The position numbers and the translations under genes are program-made. DNA of 64,000 bases from Hephaestia sp. MAHUQ-44. Lineage in GTDB: Bacteria; Pseudomonadota; Alphaproteobacteria; Sphingomonadales; Sphingomonadaceae. The notes under the pieces are model-generated. The model saw nothing but the letters and a program-made list of their open reading frames with translations. It did not search any database and had not been told where the DNA came from. The stretch is from assembly GCF_023806085.1 (NCBI RefSeq), contig NZ_JAMSLX010000001.1:248001-312000 (forward strand), written 5' to 3'. Below, in pieces: positions 1 to 9,920 of the stretch; positions within the stretch are counted from its first letter, which is position 1; every line of letters starts with the position of its first letter.

Positions 1-765
1 CTCGTCGATTAGCTGCTGCATGCGCTCGCGCGAATAGCGCCAGTGACGCGACACCCCCATGACCTCGTAATAAGGGTTGCCTTTCGCTGCACCGCCGGGA
101 CCAAGCATATTGTCCATTTTCCAGCGACGACCATCCGCATCTCGATATTTATAGAATTTGCGGACGTATTCGTCTGAAAGCGGCTCGTAGAGCGCATTCC
201 AGATCCTATCATTCGTCTTTTGGTAAAAGAGGATGATGTCGTTCACGCGCCCGAAATGCTTGGCACCCTGGCCAGCGTCATTCTTCGCATCGCTTCGCTT
301 CCACACAATCTCGTTGACGTAGTTCGTTGCCCCGAACACCCCGTCGAGCAGCAACTTGAGATAATGGCTCGCGGTAGGGTCGCAGTGCAGATAGAGCGAC
401 CCCGTCGGCTTCAGCGCGCGGTGCAGTTCGATCAACCGCACCGCCATCATGGCGAGATAGGCCATCATGTCGTTGTCGCCCAGAAACTCGCGCATCGCGC
501 GCAGCAGCGTGAAGGCGCCGGTATTGCCGCTGCGCATCACCTCGTCGAAGGCGCGTTCGGCGCGGTCGTTCCAGTGCCAGGTGTCCTCGAACGCCTCGAT
601 CTGCGATTCGGATTGCCGGCCCTCGGGCGATTTGAACAGGATGTTGTAATTGGCGTTCGAATTGAACGGCGGGTCGAGATAGATCAGGTCGACGCTCGCG
701 TCGGGCACATGCGCGCGCAGCACGTCGAGATTGTCGCCGTAGAACAGATGGTTTGTCGGTTGCAT
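1..765 (-). CDS. Site-specific DNA methyltransferase, beta-type, partial (3' part outside window)
   Basis: The reading frame stays open for 255 codons from ATG at 765 to the left edge of the window. Residues 8-35 hold a YGDNLDVLR segment followed by DLIYLDPPFN, with the catalytic DPPFN at 31-35. DPP(F/Y) is motif IV of N4/N6 amino-methyltransferases, and its position close to the N-terminus points to the beta class, as in type III Mod or orphan CcrM-like enzymes. Downstream, LKPTGSLYLHCDP fits the following strand of the fold. The target-recognition region and the FxGxG-like SAM motif should lie beyond the edge, so specificity and any restriction partner cannot be judged. It is divergent from uvrA with 199 bp between the starts. 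Confidence 0.85.
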   Translation of the reverse strand, partial: MQPTNHLFYGDNLDVLRAHVPDASVDLIYLDPPFNSNANYNILFKSPEGRQSESQIEAFEDTWHWNDRAERAFDEVMRSGNTGAFTLLRAMREFLGDNDMMAYLAMMAVRLIELHRALKPTGSLYLHCDPTASHYLKLLLDGVFGATNYVNEIVWKRSDAKNDAGQGAKHFGRVNDIILFYQKTNDRIWNALYEPLSDEYVRKFYKYRDADGRRWKMDNMLGPGGAAKGNPYYEVMGVSRHWRYSRERMQQLIDE

Positions 766-942
766 CGCCGGTCCCCCCGGCATCGCATCCTCGGGCGGCG
801 GCGGGGCGAAAGCCCGCGGCGATGGCGCAGCTTCGGAGGCGTCGCCGCTTTCCGGGCGGGAGTCCGCTCCATATCGGATGCGATCGTCGCCTGCTGGCAC
901 CCGCCGCCCCGGCTCCCTATCTCCCCTCTAGCCTCCGACAAA

Positions 943-957
943 GAACAGAAGTAGAAC
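943..957 (+). promoter_or_regulatory. LexA (SOS) box upstream of uvrA
   Basis: GAAC at 943-946 and GAAC at 954-957 are separated by exactly 7 bases. Read on the other strand this is GTTC-N7-GTTC, the direct-repeat LexA operator described for alphaproteobacteria. It ends 7 bases before the uvrA ATG, where repressor would cover the start region. Regulation is inferred from the motif. Confidence 0.7.
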
Positions 958-964
958 CCGCTTC

Positions 965-3832
<2,868 letters not shown>

Positions 3833-3837
3833 CAATT

Positions 3838-3879
3838 CCCTCTCCCGCTTGCGGGAGAGGGAGGGAGCCGCGAAGCGGC
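3838..3879. repeat. Double palindrome after uvrA (terminator-like / REP-like)
   Basis: CCCTCTCCCGC (3838-3848), TT, then GCGGGAGAGGG (3851-3861) form an 11-bp perfect stem. GCCGC-gaa-GCGGC follows at 3867-3879. The element begins 6 bases after the uvrA stop and reaches almost to the next start, so it supplies the leader of the following gene. A related palindrome with the same core occurs at 47507-47528. There is no T-run, so intrinsic termination is uncertain. Confidence 0.6.
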
Positions 3880-3893
3880 GGAAGGGTGAAGGC

Positions 3894-4448
3894 ATGTCGA
3901 AAGCACCACACAGACCGCAGCTCCTCGACGCCCTCCGCCTCCTCGCCCGCCTCAACGAGGCGATGGTTGCCCGCGGCCTCCCCCGTCCCATCCTCGTCGG
4001 CGGCGCGGCGGCGGAATATTATTCCGGCAGCGCCGTGATGACCGGCGACATCGACCTGACCTCTCCCGTCCAGCCCGAGCTCGAGGAAGAACTCGCCCGC
4101 CTCGGCTTCGTCAAACCCGAAGGTCTCGGCCACACGCCGCTCGGCTGGGTCCACCCCGCACTCGGCCTCGGCTTCGAGATCGTCGCAGCGACCCCGATGG
4201 ACGGCAATGTCGACTACCGCCGCATCATCCTCGTCGAGGGCCTTGAGGAGGACGCGGCATTCGCGACGATCCCGGTCGAGGATTTGATCGCCGATCGCAT
4301 GGGCCAATTCGCATCGGGAGCCGCGCCCGAGATGAGGGAGCAAGCCCGCATTCTCTTCCGGCTTCACCCGAACTGCGATCGTGCCTATCTTGATCGCCGT
4401 GTTCGCGACGAAACAGGAGGCGATTATGGCATCGAAGACCTCGACTGA
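3894..4448 (+). CDS. Nucleotidyltransferase-like protein (AbiEii/DUF6036 type)
   Basis: The protein is 184 aa from ATG 3894. Residues around 28-48 read ILVGGAAAEYYSGSA followed by TGDIDL, the GG...D-x-D pattern of polymerase-beta-like nucleotidyltransferases. A later segment, VEDLIADRM, matches the conserved helix of AbiEii/DUF6036-type proteins. Such proteins are often toxins of type IV toxin-antitoxin pairs or orphan nucleotidyltransferases; the actual substrate here is unknown. The following small gene overlaps it by 23 bases, so the two are probably cotranslated. The leader consists of the palindrome behind uvrA, and GAAGG serves as a possible ribosome site. Confidence 0.7.
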   Translation: MSKAPHRPQLLDALRLLARLNEAMVARGLPRPILVGGAAAEYYSGSAVMTGDIDLTSPVQPELEEELARLGFVKPEGLGHTPLGWVHPALGLGFEIVAATPMDGNVDYRRIILVEGLEEDAAFATIPVEDLIADRMGQFASGAAPEMREQARILFRLHPNCDRAYLDRRVRDETGGDYGIEDLD

Positions 4449-4611
4449 CTGGCCCGGCCGGCGCGTCGATCATTCGACCTTCGCCGCCGCGCTCGCCGAG
4501 CGCCGCGCCGCAGCCGGCGATCCCGCCCTCCCTCGCAACACCGGCAAGCGCCGCACGCCGAGCAAGAAGGCGCTGCTCAAGGCAATCGAGACGGCTGGAG
4601 GAAAGTGGTGA
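4426..4611 (+). CDS. Small basic protein coupled to the nucleotidyltransferase-like gene
   Basis: This 61-aa frame starts at ATG 4426 behind a clear AGGAGG at 4415-4420. It overlaps the end of the upstream gene by 23 bases. The sequence is basic and low in hydrophobic residues, with a C-terminal PSKKALLKAIETAGG stretch. I recognise no domain. The overlap suggests a functional partner of the upstream nucleotidyltransferase-like protein, possibly an antidote or accessory subunit, though in AbiE systems the partner normally precedes the enzyme and is larger. The function is unknown. Confidence 0.6.
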   Translation: MASKTSTDWPGRRVDHSTFAAALAERRAAAGDPALPRNTGKRRTPSKKALLKAIETAGGKW

Positions 4612-4684
4612 GTTGAGTAAACTGTCGGCGCAATCCCGCCGCAATCTATCAAATCCCCTGTCACGATAATCGCATTCTAACTCT

Positions 4685-5050
4685 CTACCCGGAGTGCTGC
4701 TCGCTTTCGTCGCCGGGGTCCCCCTTCACCCACCGCACATACCGACGGGCCATGCCGACGATCCCATCCCAATAGATGACGAGGACCAAGAGCACGAAGG
4801 GAGGAACGACGGCCCACTTAATCGTGCTGCTTACAACCTTCCACTCAGCCGCCACGAGCACACTTCGATGAGCCTGCCATTCGTCTCGACATAGAATGTC
4901 TGCAAGCCACTCAGAGCAGGTGCCAAACCAACGGTGCTCCGCGATTGCCGCGTGAAATCCTATCACGCCCATGACCACACAGGCCGCGATCCAGAACACC
5001 GAAATGCTAACTGCGATACGAAATCTCATCGTGTTTATCTCAGACGACAT
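4685..5050 (-). CDS. Hypothetical protein with two transmembrane segments
   Basis: The frame gives 121 aa, with an alternative start at codon 8 (ATG 5029, MRFRIAVS). There are two hydrophobic segments: IAVSISVFWIAACVVMGVIG near the N-terminus and WAVVPPFVLLVLVIYW near residues 79-94. Between them is a loop with two cysteines (GTCSEW and ILCRDE), probably periplasmic. No family is recognised. Codon usage is visibly less GC-rich than in uvrA and the neighbours, consistent with acquired DNA. It stands alone, convergent to the 61-aa gene. Confidence 0.55.
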   Translation of the reverse strand: MSSEINTMRFRIAVSISVFWIAACVVMGVIGFHAAIAEHRWFGTCSEWLADILCRDEWQAHRSVLVAAEWKVVSSTIKWAVVPPFVLLVLVIYWDGIVGMARRYVRWVKGDPGDESEQHSG

Positions 5051-5201
5051 GCGCCTGAAGCTACAGCGAAAATCCTAACGGAGCGTGTCGCGCTCATCTC
5101 TTCCTCGGTGTACCCGCTGTATGGGCGCGGGCGGAAGCTGCGCTTCGGGATTACGGTGAATCACGATGGGATTAAGGTGACAATTTACCAAATGCACCAA
5201 A

Positions 5202-5663
5202 TCACATGGGTCTCGGCGTGATCCTCGGCCCGGCTTTCCGATACAACTCCCGTACCTTGCGCAGCAGATTGCCCGACACCTTACCATAATAAGGCGACAG
5301 ATCGCCCACGCGTCGCACCGGCCGCAAGTCCGGGCCCGGCCAGAGGAAGCTGTTGACCTCGCTGGCGACGATCCAGCACCGCGCGTCGCCCAGCCCGAGA
5401 TGCGCCCGCACCATTGCGGGCATCTCCACCACCGCATCATCCGTGCGCGGTGGCTGCGTCGTCACCGGCGCGACGACCACCCGCGTGCCGCCCTCACCCT
5501 CGGCCACCGACAGCACGACCACCACCGGCCGTTCCTTGCCCCCTTCGTCGCGTCCCTGATCTGCTTCGCGCGCCCAGAGATAGACATAGGCCAGAACGTC
5601 AGTCGGCTGCGGGATCGTCCATGAGGGCGTTGAGCCGCTCGGCCTCTTCGGGGATGGGAGCAT
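5202..5663 (-). CDS. PemK/MazF-like toxin
   Basis: The core KERPVVVVLSVAEGEGG followed by VVVAPVTTQPP resembles the first strands of PemK/MazF-type endoribonuclease toxins. The C-terminal SGNLLRKVRELYRK also fits a short helical end. The start is unclear: in-frame ATG codons exist at 5693, 5690 and 5663, all inside the preceding antitoxin gene, and a CTG at 5594 would give a start just after the antitoxin stop. I give 5663 (153 aa); the recognisable domain begins near 5570. Overlap with the antitoxin implies translational coupling. Family assignment rests on pattern and context rather than an alignment. Confidence 0.6.
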   Translation of the reverse strand: MLPSPKRPSGSTPSWTIPQPTDVLAYVYLWAREADQGRDEGGKERPVVVVLSVAEGEGGTRVVVAPVTTQPPRTDDAVVEMPAMVRAHLGLGDARCWIVASEVNSFLWPGPDLRPVRRVGDLSPYYGKVSGNLLRKVRELYRKAGPRITPRPM

Positions 5664-5880
5664 TGAGGATGGCGTCGAGCGTTTCGTCATCAAGGTCCTC
5701 GGTACGGATCACCTGCCGGTCCCGACGCTTCAGCCGCTCATATTCCTTCAGCGACAGCATCACCACGCGCGTGGTGCCATGCCGCTGGATTCCCACCGGC
5801 CGCTGCATCGCCTCGTCGGTGTAGAAGCCGAAACGGTTGGCGACATCCCGCGCCGAGACTTCAAGAAGGGGGTCTGGCAT
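5599..5880 (-). CDS. Phd/YefM-type antitoxin
   Basis: This is a 93-aa acidic-tailed protein directly upstream of the PemK-like gene. Residues 8-50 (SARDVANRFG, then RPVGIQRHGTTRVVMLS and LKEYERLKR) match the Phd/YefM DNA-binding N-terminal fold. The acidic C-terminus (TEDLDDETLDAILNAP) is where such antitoxins wrap the toxin. Antitoxins of this kind repress their own operon; a near-consensus promoter with a perfect inverted repeat in its spacer lies immediately upstream (5909-5937). Order antitoxin-toxin with overlapping frames is typical for type II modules. Confidence 0.75.
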   Translation of the reverse strand: MPDPLLEVSARDVANRFGFYTDEAMQRPVGIQRHGTTRVVMLSLKEYERLKRRDRQVIRTEDLDDETLDAILNAPIPEEAERLNALMDDPAAD

Positions 5881-5908
5881 AGCGATACCCTGCTGTCTAG
5901 GGAAAGTA

Positions 5909-5937
5909 GTTATAATACCCTATTTGGGTAATTTCAA
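5909..5937 (-). promoter_or_regulatory. Promoter and palindromic operator of the toxin-antitoxin operon
   Basis: On the minus strand TTGAAA (5937-5932), a 17-base spacer and TATAAC (5914-5909) form a near-consensus sigma-70 promoter. The spacer contains the perfect inverted repeat TACCC-AAATA-GGGTA (5916-5930). A second GGGTA lies just before the antitoxin ATG. The layout fits autorepression by the antitoxin; binding is inferred. Confidence 0.65.
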
Positions 5938-5940
5938 CAA

Positions 5941-6010
5941 AAGAGTGATCGCTTGTGATCGCTTGTGATCGCTTGTGATCGCTTGTGATCGCTTATGATC
6001 GCTTATGATC
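5941..6010. repeat. 10-bp tandem repeat array
   Basis: Seven 10-bp units follow each other without gaps: a degenerate first unit (AAGAGTGATC), four identical GCTTGTGATC units (5951-5990) and two GCTTATGATC units (5991-6010). Unit length equals about one helical turn, so any bound protein would line up on one face of the DNA. The array lies between two divergent regulatory regions. The role is unknown; iteron-like binding sites or replication slippage are both possible. Confidence 0.9.
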
Positions 6011-6111
6011 GGCTTTGAGCCAACGCGGGAGTAAATCCCGCGTCGTCGGACGGGCCGCCTCACGGCGCCCGCCGGCCGGCCTCGGCTCCGCGCCCCTTGG
6101 CGCGGCCTCGT

Positions 6112-6129
6112 GATTAGCATTCGCTAATC
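6112..6129. promoter_or_regulatory. Inverted repeat upstream of the HTH-like gene
   Basis: GATTAGC (6112-6118), ATTC, GCTAATC (6123-6129) form a perfect 7-bp inverted repeat 77 bases before the ATG of the HTH-like gene. It is a plausible operator, possibly for autoregulation; this is inference from symmetry and position only. Confidence 0.45.
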
Positions 6130-6206
6130 CCTCGGGCGCCGGGCTGTCCTACAAACCCCGTTTCGGTATATATGGTCGGTCCTTCGCGCTCTTGGGGAGG
6201 ACGACC

Positions 6207-7337
6207 ATGAATGCCATCACCCACATCACCGCCACGCCCGCCGCGTCGGATCGCACCCGGTGCGATGGCTGGACGCCCGATCGGCAGCGCGCCTTTCTCG
6301 AAGCGATCGCCGAGGGGCACAATGTCGATGCCGCCGCGCGGATCGTCGGGATGACGCGGCAATCGGCTTATGCGCTGCGCCATCGCGCCGCCGGGGCCGC
6401 GTTTGCGGTCGGCTGGTCGGCGGCGACGATGATCGCGCGCGAGCATATCGCCGATACGCTGCTCACCCGCGCGATCGACGGGCAGGTCGATACCTATACC
6501 CGCGCCGACGGCACCGAGATCACGCGCCACCGCTACGATAATCGCCTCGCCACCACCTTGCTCGCGCGGCTCGATCGGATGGTCGAGACCGCGCCCGAAC
6601 CCGAGGCGCACGCCGCGCGCCTCGCCGCGCGCGAATTCGACGCCTATCTTGATCTGATCGAGCGCAGCCCCGGCCCCGCACGCGCCGCGCTGTTCCTCTC
6701 GGGCCGCGCGCATGATGACGACGCGCCCGATCTCGCCGCGATCGCCACGCTCGCGCGCGCCGATCACTGGCTGCGCACCGGCGCGGGGCTGGCCGCCGAT
6801 ATCGACACCGCCGATCTCGATCCGGCGCAGCGCGCAGGCTGGAGCGCCGATCAATGGGCCCGCGCCGAGGCCGCCGGGCTGGTCGCGATCGCACCCCCTC
6901 CAGCGCGTCAACTTTGTCAACTTAGCCCCAACACGAACGAGGGCGAGGATCGCGCCGCGCCCGATCCCGATGCGGCGCCCGAATCGCCCGTCTGGTGGTG
7001 CCCCTATGCCGACGATTGGCGCACCCGCTTCGCCCCGCCCGCCGGTTTCGACGGCACCGAGGACGGCCGCTTCGGCGACGACGATTACAGCCGCACGCTG
7101 ACGGTCGAGGAAGCGCTGTTGGTCGAAACCGCCGCCGCGATCGAAAATGCCGAATTGTGCGCGGAACACGCCCCCGAGCGCACCACCTGGTTCGCCGCGC
7201 TCGCGGCCCAGATCGGCCTCGACGCGCCCGATGCGGCCGGGGCGCCTGCCCCCGACTCAGCGGATCGCGCTGATGCCGAGGGTCCGGACGCCGATCCCCG
7301 GCAAGATCAGCCCGAGTCGCCCGATCCGGTGCGCTAG
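6207..7337 (+). CDS. HTH-like DNA-binding hypothetical protein
   Basis: The protein is 376 aa from ATG 6207, preceded by GGGGAGG at 6194-6200. Residues about 22-70 (GWTPDRQRAFLEAIAEG, then VDAAARIVGMTRQSAYALR) form a helix-turn-helix resembling those of terminase small-subunit-like or resolvase-like proteins. The remainder is alpha-helical and rich in Ala, Arg and acidic residues, with a low-complexity acidic C-terminus. I know of no function. A 23-bp stretch inside it (6906-6928) recurs inverted at 15976-15998. Its TAG stop coincides with the edge of a large palindromic element. Confidence 0.7.
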   Translation: MNAITHITATPAASDRTRCDGWTPDRQRAFLEAIAEGHNVDAAARIVGMTRQSAYALRHRAAGAAFAVGWSAATMIAREHIADTLLTRAIDGQVDTYTRADGTEITRHRYDNRLATTLLARLDRMVETAPEPEAHAARLAAREFDAYLDLIERSPGPARAALFLSGRAHDDDAPDLAAIATLARADHWLRTGAGLAADIDTADLDPAQRAGWSADQWARAEAAGLVAIAPPPARQLCQLSPNTNEGEDRAAPDPDAAPESPVWWCPYADDWRTRFAPPAGFDGTEDGRFGDDDYSRTLTVEEALLVETAAAIENAELCAEHAPERTTWFAALAAQIGLDAPDAAGAPAPDSADRADAEGPDADPRQDQPESPDPVR

Positions 7338-7486
7338 GACTGATCGCCATTCAGGAGATGGCGGAGCGAAAATGGTGGTTTTCCGTGACCCGGAGCGCAG
7401 CGGACTACAGGTCCGTGAGCACCGGAAGCGCGGAGAACCACCATTTGCAGCCCGCCAGAACTGAATGGCGGTCGGTCCTGGTCCTA
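7335..7486. repeat. About 150-bp imperfect palindrome between convergent stop codons
   Basis: The arms match over most of their length: TAGGAC at the left end mirrors GTCCTA at the right end, CGCCATTCAG (7345-7354) mirrors CTGAATGGCG (7461-7470), TGGCGG (7359-7364) mirrors CCGCCA (7452-7457), and AAATGGTGGTT (7370-7380) mirrors AACCACCATTT (7436-7446). The left terminal TAG is the stop of the HTH-like gene and the right terminal CTA is the stop of the ferredoxin gene. It could act as a bidirectional terminator, a MITE-like insertion or a structured RNA. Confidence 0.8.
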
Positions 7487-7801
7487 GTCCTCGGCGGCGA
7501 TCGTTACGCGCAACCCGTCGAGCGCGTCGCTGAATTCGATCTGGCACGATAGCCGCGAGTCGGCGTCGCGATCGGACGACGAATCGAGCAGATCGTTCTC
7601 GTCCTCGCTCATCGGCGGCAGTTTGGCCGCAAATTCCGGGTCGACATGGACGTGGCAGGTGGCGCACGAACAGCACCCGCCGCACAAGGCGAGGACTTCG
7701 TCGATGCCGTTGTCGCGGATCACTTCCATCACCGAAAGCCCCGCTTCCCCCGTAACCACGCGTTCTTCCCCTTCGCGGGTGACGACGATAAGTGTGGGCA
7801 T
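7484..7801 (-). CDS. 2Fe-2S ferredoxin, adrenodoxin type
   Basis: This 105-aa electron carrier has ligands C40, C46, C49 and C86 in the spacing C-x5-C-x2-C-x36-C, characteristic of vertebrate/bacterial adrenodoxin-type ferredoxins. CATCHVHV follows the first ligands. An additional C43-C44 pair within the loop is unusual but not a ligand position. Such ferredoxins feed cytochromes P450 or Fe-S assembly; no P450 or Isc gene is next to it, so the partner is unknown. The gene is monocistronic, divergent from alkA and convergent with the HTH-like gene. Confidence 0.93.
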   Translation of the reverse strand: MPTLIVVTREGEERVVTGEAGLSVMEVIRDNGIDEVLALCGGCCSCATCHVHVDPEFAAKLPPMSEDENDLLDSSSDRDADSRLSCQIEFSDALDGLRVTIAAED

Positions 7802-7867
7802 GCAATCCTCCTGGCGGTGTCGCCGCCGCCATGCCGCCCCCGCGCGGCGAGATCAAGGGATCGACCG

Positions 7868-8485
7868 ATGGGCCTCACCGCCGACCAGCTCCGTGCCGGC
7901 ATCGATGCGCTCGCCGCCGGCGAACCCGGTTTCGCCGCCGCGCTCGCCCGCGCGGGCTATCCCGAGCCCCGGATTCGGGACCGCGGCTACGCCACCTTGC
8001 TGCGCACGATCGTCGGCCAGCAGGTCAGCGTCGCCGCCGCCGCGTCGATCTGGCGCAAGCTCGAAGCACAGGTCGGCGATCTCACCCAACCCGCCACGAT
8101 CACCGCCGCCACCGACGAACAACTGCGCGCCGCCGGGTTGTCGCGCCAGAAAGCAGGCTATGCCCGCAGTCTCGCCGACGAGGTGACGAGCGGCCGGCTC
8201 GATCTCGATCACCTCCCCGCCGACGACGAGGACGCGATCAAGGCGCTCACCCGGATCAAGGGCATCGGCCGCTGGTCCGCCGAAATCTATCTTCTGTTCG
8301 CCGAAGGCCGCCCCGATGTCTGGCCCGCGGGCGATCTCGCGGTCCAGATTGAAATCGGCCGCATCCTCGGCCATCCCGAACGCCCCAGCGAAAAGGCGCT
8401 GCGCGCGCTCGCCGAAGACTGGCGCCCGCATCGCGGCGCAGCGGCGATCATGGCGTGGCACCATTACAAGATCGAGGTTATCTGA
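7868..8485 (+). CDS. alkA: DNA-3-methyladenine glycosylase II (AlkA-like)
   Basis: The enzyme removes alkylated bases in base excision repair. The protein is 205 aa from ATG 7868. A helix-hairpin-helix, [19 protein letters not shown], lies near residues 125-143 and is followed by WPAGDLAV, whose Asp is the catalytic residue. [15 protein letters not shown] is the conserved helix of the HhH-GPD fold. It is shorter than E. coli AlkA because the N-terminal beta domain is absent, the usual form in many alphaproteobacteria. mntH starts 5 bases after its stop, so the two form an operon. Confidence 0.92.
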   Translation: MGLTADQLRAGIDALAAGEPGFAAALARAGYPEPRIRDRGYATLLRTIVGQQVSVAAAASIWRKLEAQVGDLTQPATITAATDEQLRAAGLSRQKAGYARSLADEVTSGRLDLDHLPADDEDAIKALTRIKGIGRWSAEIYLLFAEGRPDVWPAGDLAVQIEIGRILGHPERPSEKALRALAEDWRPHRGAAAIMAWHHYKIEVI

Positions 8486-8490
8486 TCGCC

Positions 8491-9828
8491 ATGCCACCGC
8501 CTTCGGCCTCGATCGCCCCGGACGCCCCACCCCACGCCAGCCGCTATCCCTCGCTCGAGGAAAGCCACCGCACGATTGCGGTGCCCAAAAGCGGCCCGAT
8601 CTGGCGGCGGCTGTTCGCCTTCGCCGGCCCCGGCTATCTGGTCGCGGTCGGTTATATGGACCCCGGCAATTGGGCCACCGACATCGCCGGCGGGTCGGCC
8701 TTCGGCTACGCCCTGCTCTCGGTCATCCTGCTGTCGAGCCTGATGGCGATGGTGTTGCAGGCGCTGTCGGCCAAGCTGGGGATCGTCGCCGGGCTCGATC
8801 TGGCACAGGCGTGCCGCGCCCGCTATTCGCGCCGCACCACGATCGGGCTGTGGGTGCTATGCGAAATCGCGATCATCGCGATGGACCTCGCCGAAGTGCT
8901 CGGCACCGCGATCGCCCTGCAATTGCTGTTCGGGATATCGCTGCTCACCGGCGTCGCGATCACCACCTTCGACGTGATGCTCATCCTCGGGTTGCAACGC
9001 TTCGGTTTCCGCAAGATCGAAGCCGTGATCGCCACCCTGCTCATCGTCGTGGCGGGCAGTTTCGCCTATGAATTGTGGCTCGCCAAACCCGATATGGCCG
9101 CGGTCGCCGGCGGGCTCGTCCCCACCAGCCAGATCGTCACCGATCCGGTGATGCTCTATCTGGCGATCGGCATCCTCGGCGCCACGGTGATGCCGCACAA
9201 TCTCTATCTTCATTCCGCCATCGTCCAGACCCGTGCGGTGGCGCCCGATCCGGCATCGAAGCGCCAGGCGCTGCGCCTCGCCACGCTCGATTCGAGCGTT
9301 GCGCTGACGCTCGCCCTGTTCATCAACGCCGCGATTCTGATCCTCGCCGCCGCGACGTTCCACGTCGCCGGCCGCCATGATGTCGCCGACATCGATCAGG
9401 CCTATCACCTGCTCAGCCCGATGCTGGGGGCGAGCGCGGCAAGCGTCGTTTTCGCCGTCGCCTTGCTCGCCTCGGGGCAGAATTCGACGATCACCGGCAC
9501 GCTCGCCGGCCAGATCGTCGCGGAGGGTTTCCTCGATCTCCGCCTCCCCTTCTGGGCACGGCGGATGGTGACCCGGCTGCTCGCGATCATCCCCGCCGTC
9601 GTGATGATCGCGATCGCCGGCGAAGGATCGGCTACCGAGCTATTGCTGATGAGCCAGGTGGTGCTGAGCCTCCAGCTTCCCTTCGCGATCGTGCCGCTGG
9701 TTGCCTTCACCGGCGACCGCAAATTGATGGGCGAATTCGTCAATCCGCGCTGGCTGGCGGCGCTCGCCTGGGCGATCGCGCTCGTCATCATCGGCCTCAA
9801 CCTGACGCTGGTGATCGGCTTTTTCTGA
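8491..9828 (+). CDS. mntH: Nramp-family divalent metal transporter (MntH-like)
   Basis: This is a proton-coupled Mn2+/Fe2+ importer of the inner membrane, 445 aa from ATG 8491, with about 11 hydrophobic segments. The metal-binding DPGN motif ([15 protein letters not shown]) is in the first membrane segment, and MPHNLYLHS, the Nramp transport signature, is in the sixth. The N-terminus carries about 45 hydrophilic residues before the first segment. It follows alkA by 5 bases, an unusual pairing that suggests shared expression, perhaps in oxidative or alkylation stress. No Fur/Mur box was recognised. Confidence 0.93.
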   Translation: MPPPSASIAPDAPPHASRYPSLEESHRTIAVPKSGPIWRRLFAFAGPGYLVAVGYMDPGNWATDIAGGSAFGYALLSVILLSSLMAMVLQALSAKLGIVAGLDLAQACRARYSRRTTIGLWVLCEIAIIAMDLAEVLGTAIALQLLFGISLLTGVAITTFDVMLILGLQRFGFRKIEAVIATLLIVVAGSFAYELWLAKPDMAAVAGGLVPTSQIVTDPVMLYLAIGILGATVMPHNLYLHSAIVQTRAVAPDPASKRQALRLATLDSSVALTLALFINAAILILAAATFHVAGRHDVADIDQAYHLLSPMLGASAASVVFAVALLASGQNSTITGTLAGQIVAEGFLDLRLPFWARRMVTRLLAIIPAVVMIAIAGEGSATELLLMSQVVLSLQLPFAIVPLVAFTGDRKLMGEFVNPRWLAALAWAIALVIIGLNLTLVIGFF

Positions 9829-9920
9829 TGTGAACGCAGGCAATGGCCATCGGTGTCATCGCCCGCTATGCGCATGGTGAACCGACGCCGCGTCCGCGCG
9901 GCGCGAACCGGGAGATGATG

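Larger units (their letters stand above)
5881..6206. other. Gene-free accessory intergenic region (326 bp)
   Basis: No credible gene is seen between the antitoxin start and the HTH-like gene. The region holds, in order, the toxin-antitoxin promoter, a 10-bp tandem array (5941-6010), an 8-bp inverted repeat ACGCGGGA-gtaaa-TCCCGCGT (6023-6043), a very GC-rich stretch, and the 7-bp inverted repeat at 6112-6129. The first 130 bases are distinctly AT-richer than the surroundings. Confidence 0.7.

Noticed and set aside
5051..5201. Small plus-strand frame ending at 5221
   Set aside because: The end of the frame has protein-like residues, but no start or ribosome site fits and it runs into the toxin gene's antisense.
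5941..6010. CRISPR array
   Set aside because: Units are 10 bp and directly adjacent without spacers; no cas genes nearby.
7147..7464. Plus-strand frames through the 150-bp palindrome
   Set aside because: They read through the repeat element and into the ferredoxin gene's antisense; no ribosome site or conservation expected.
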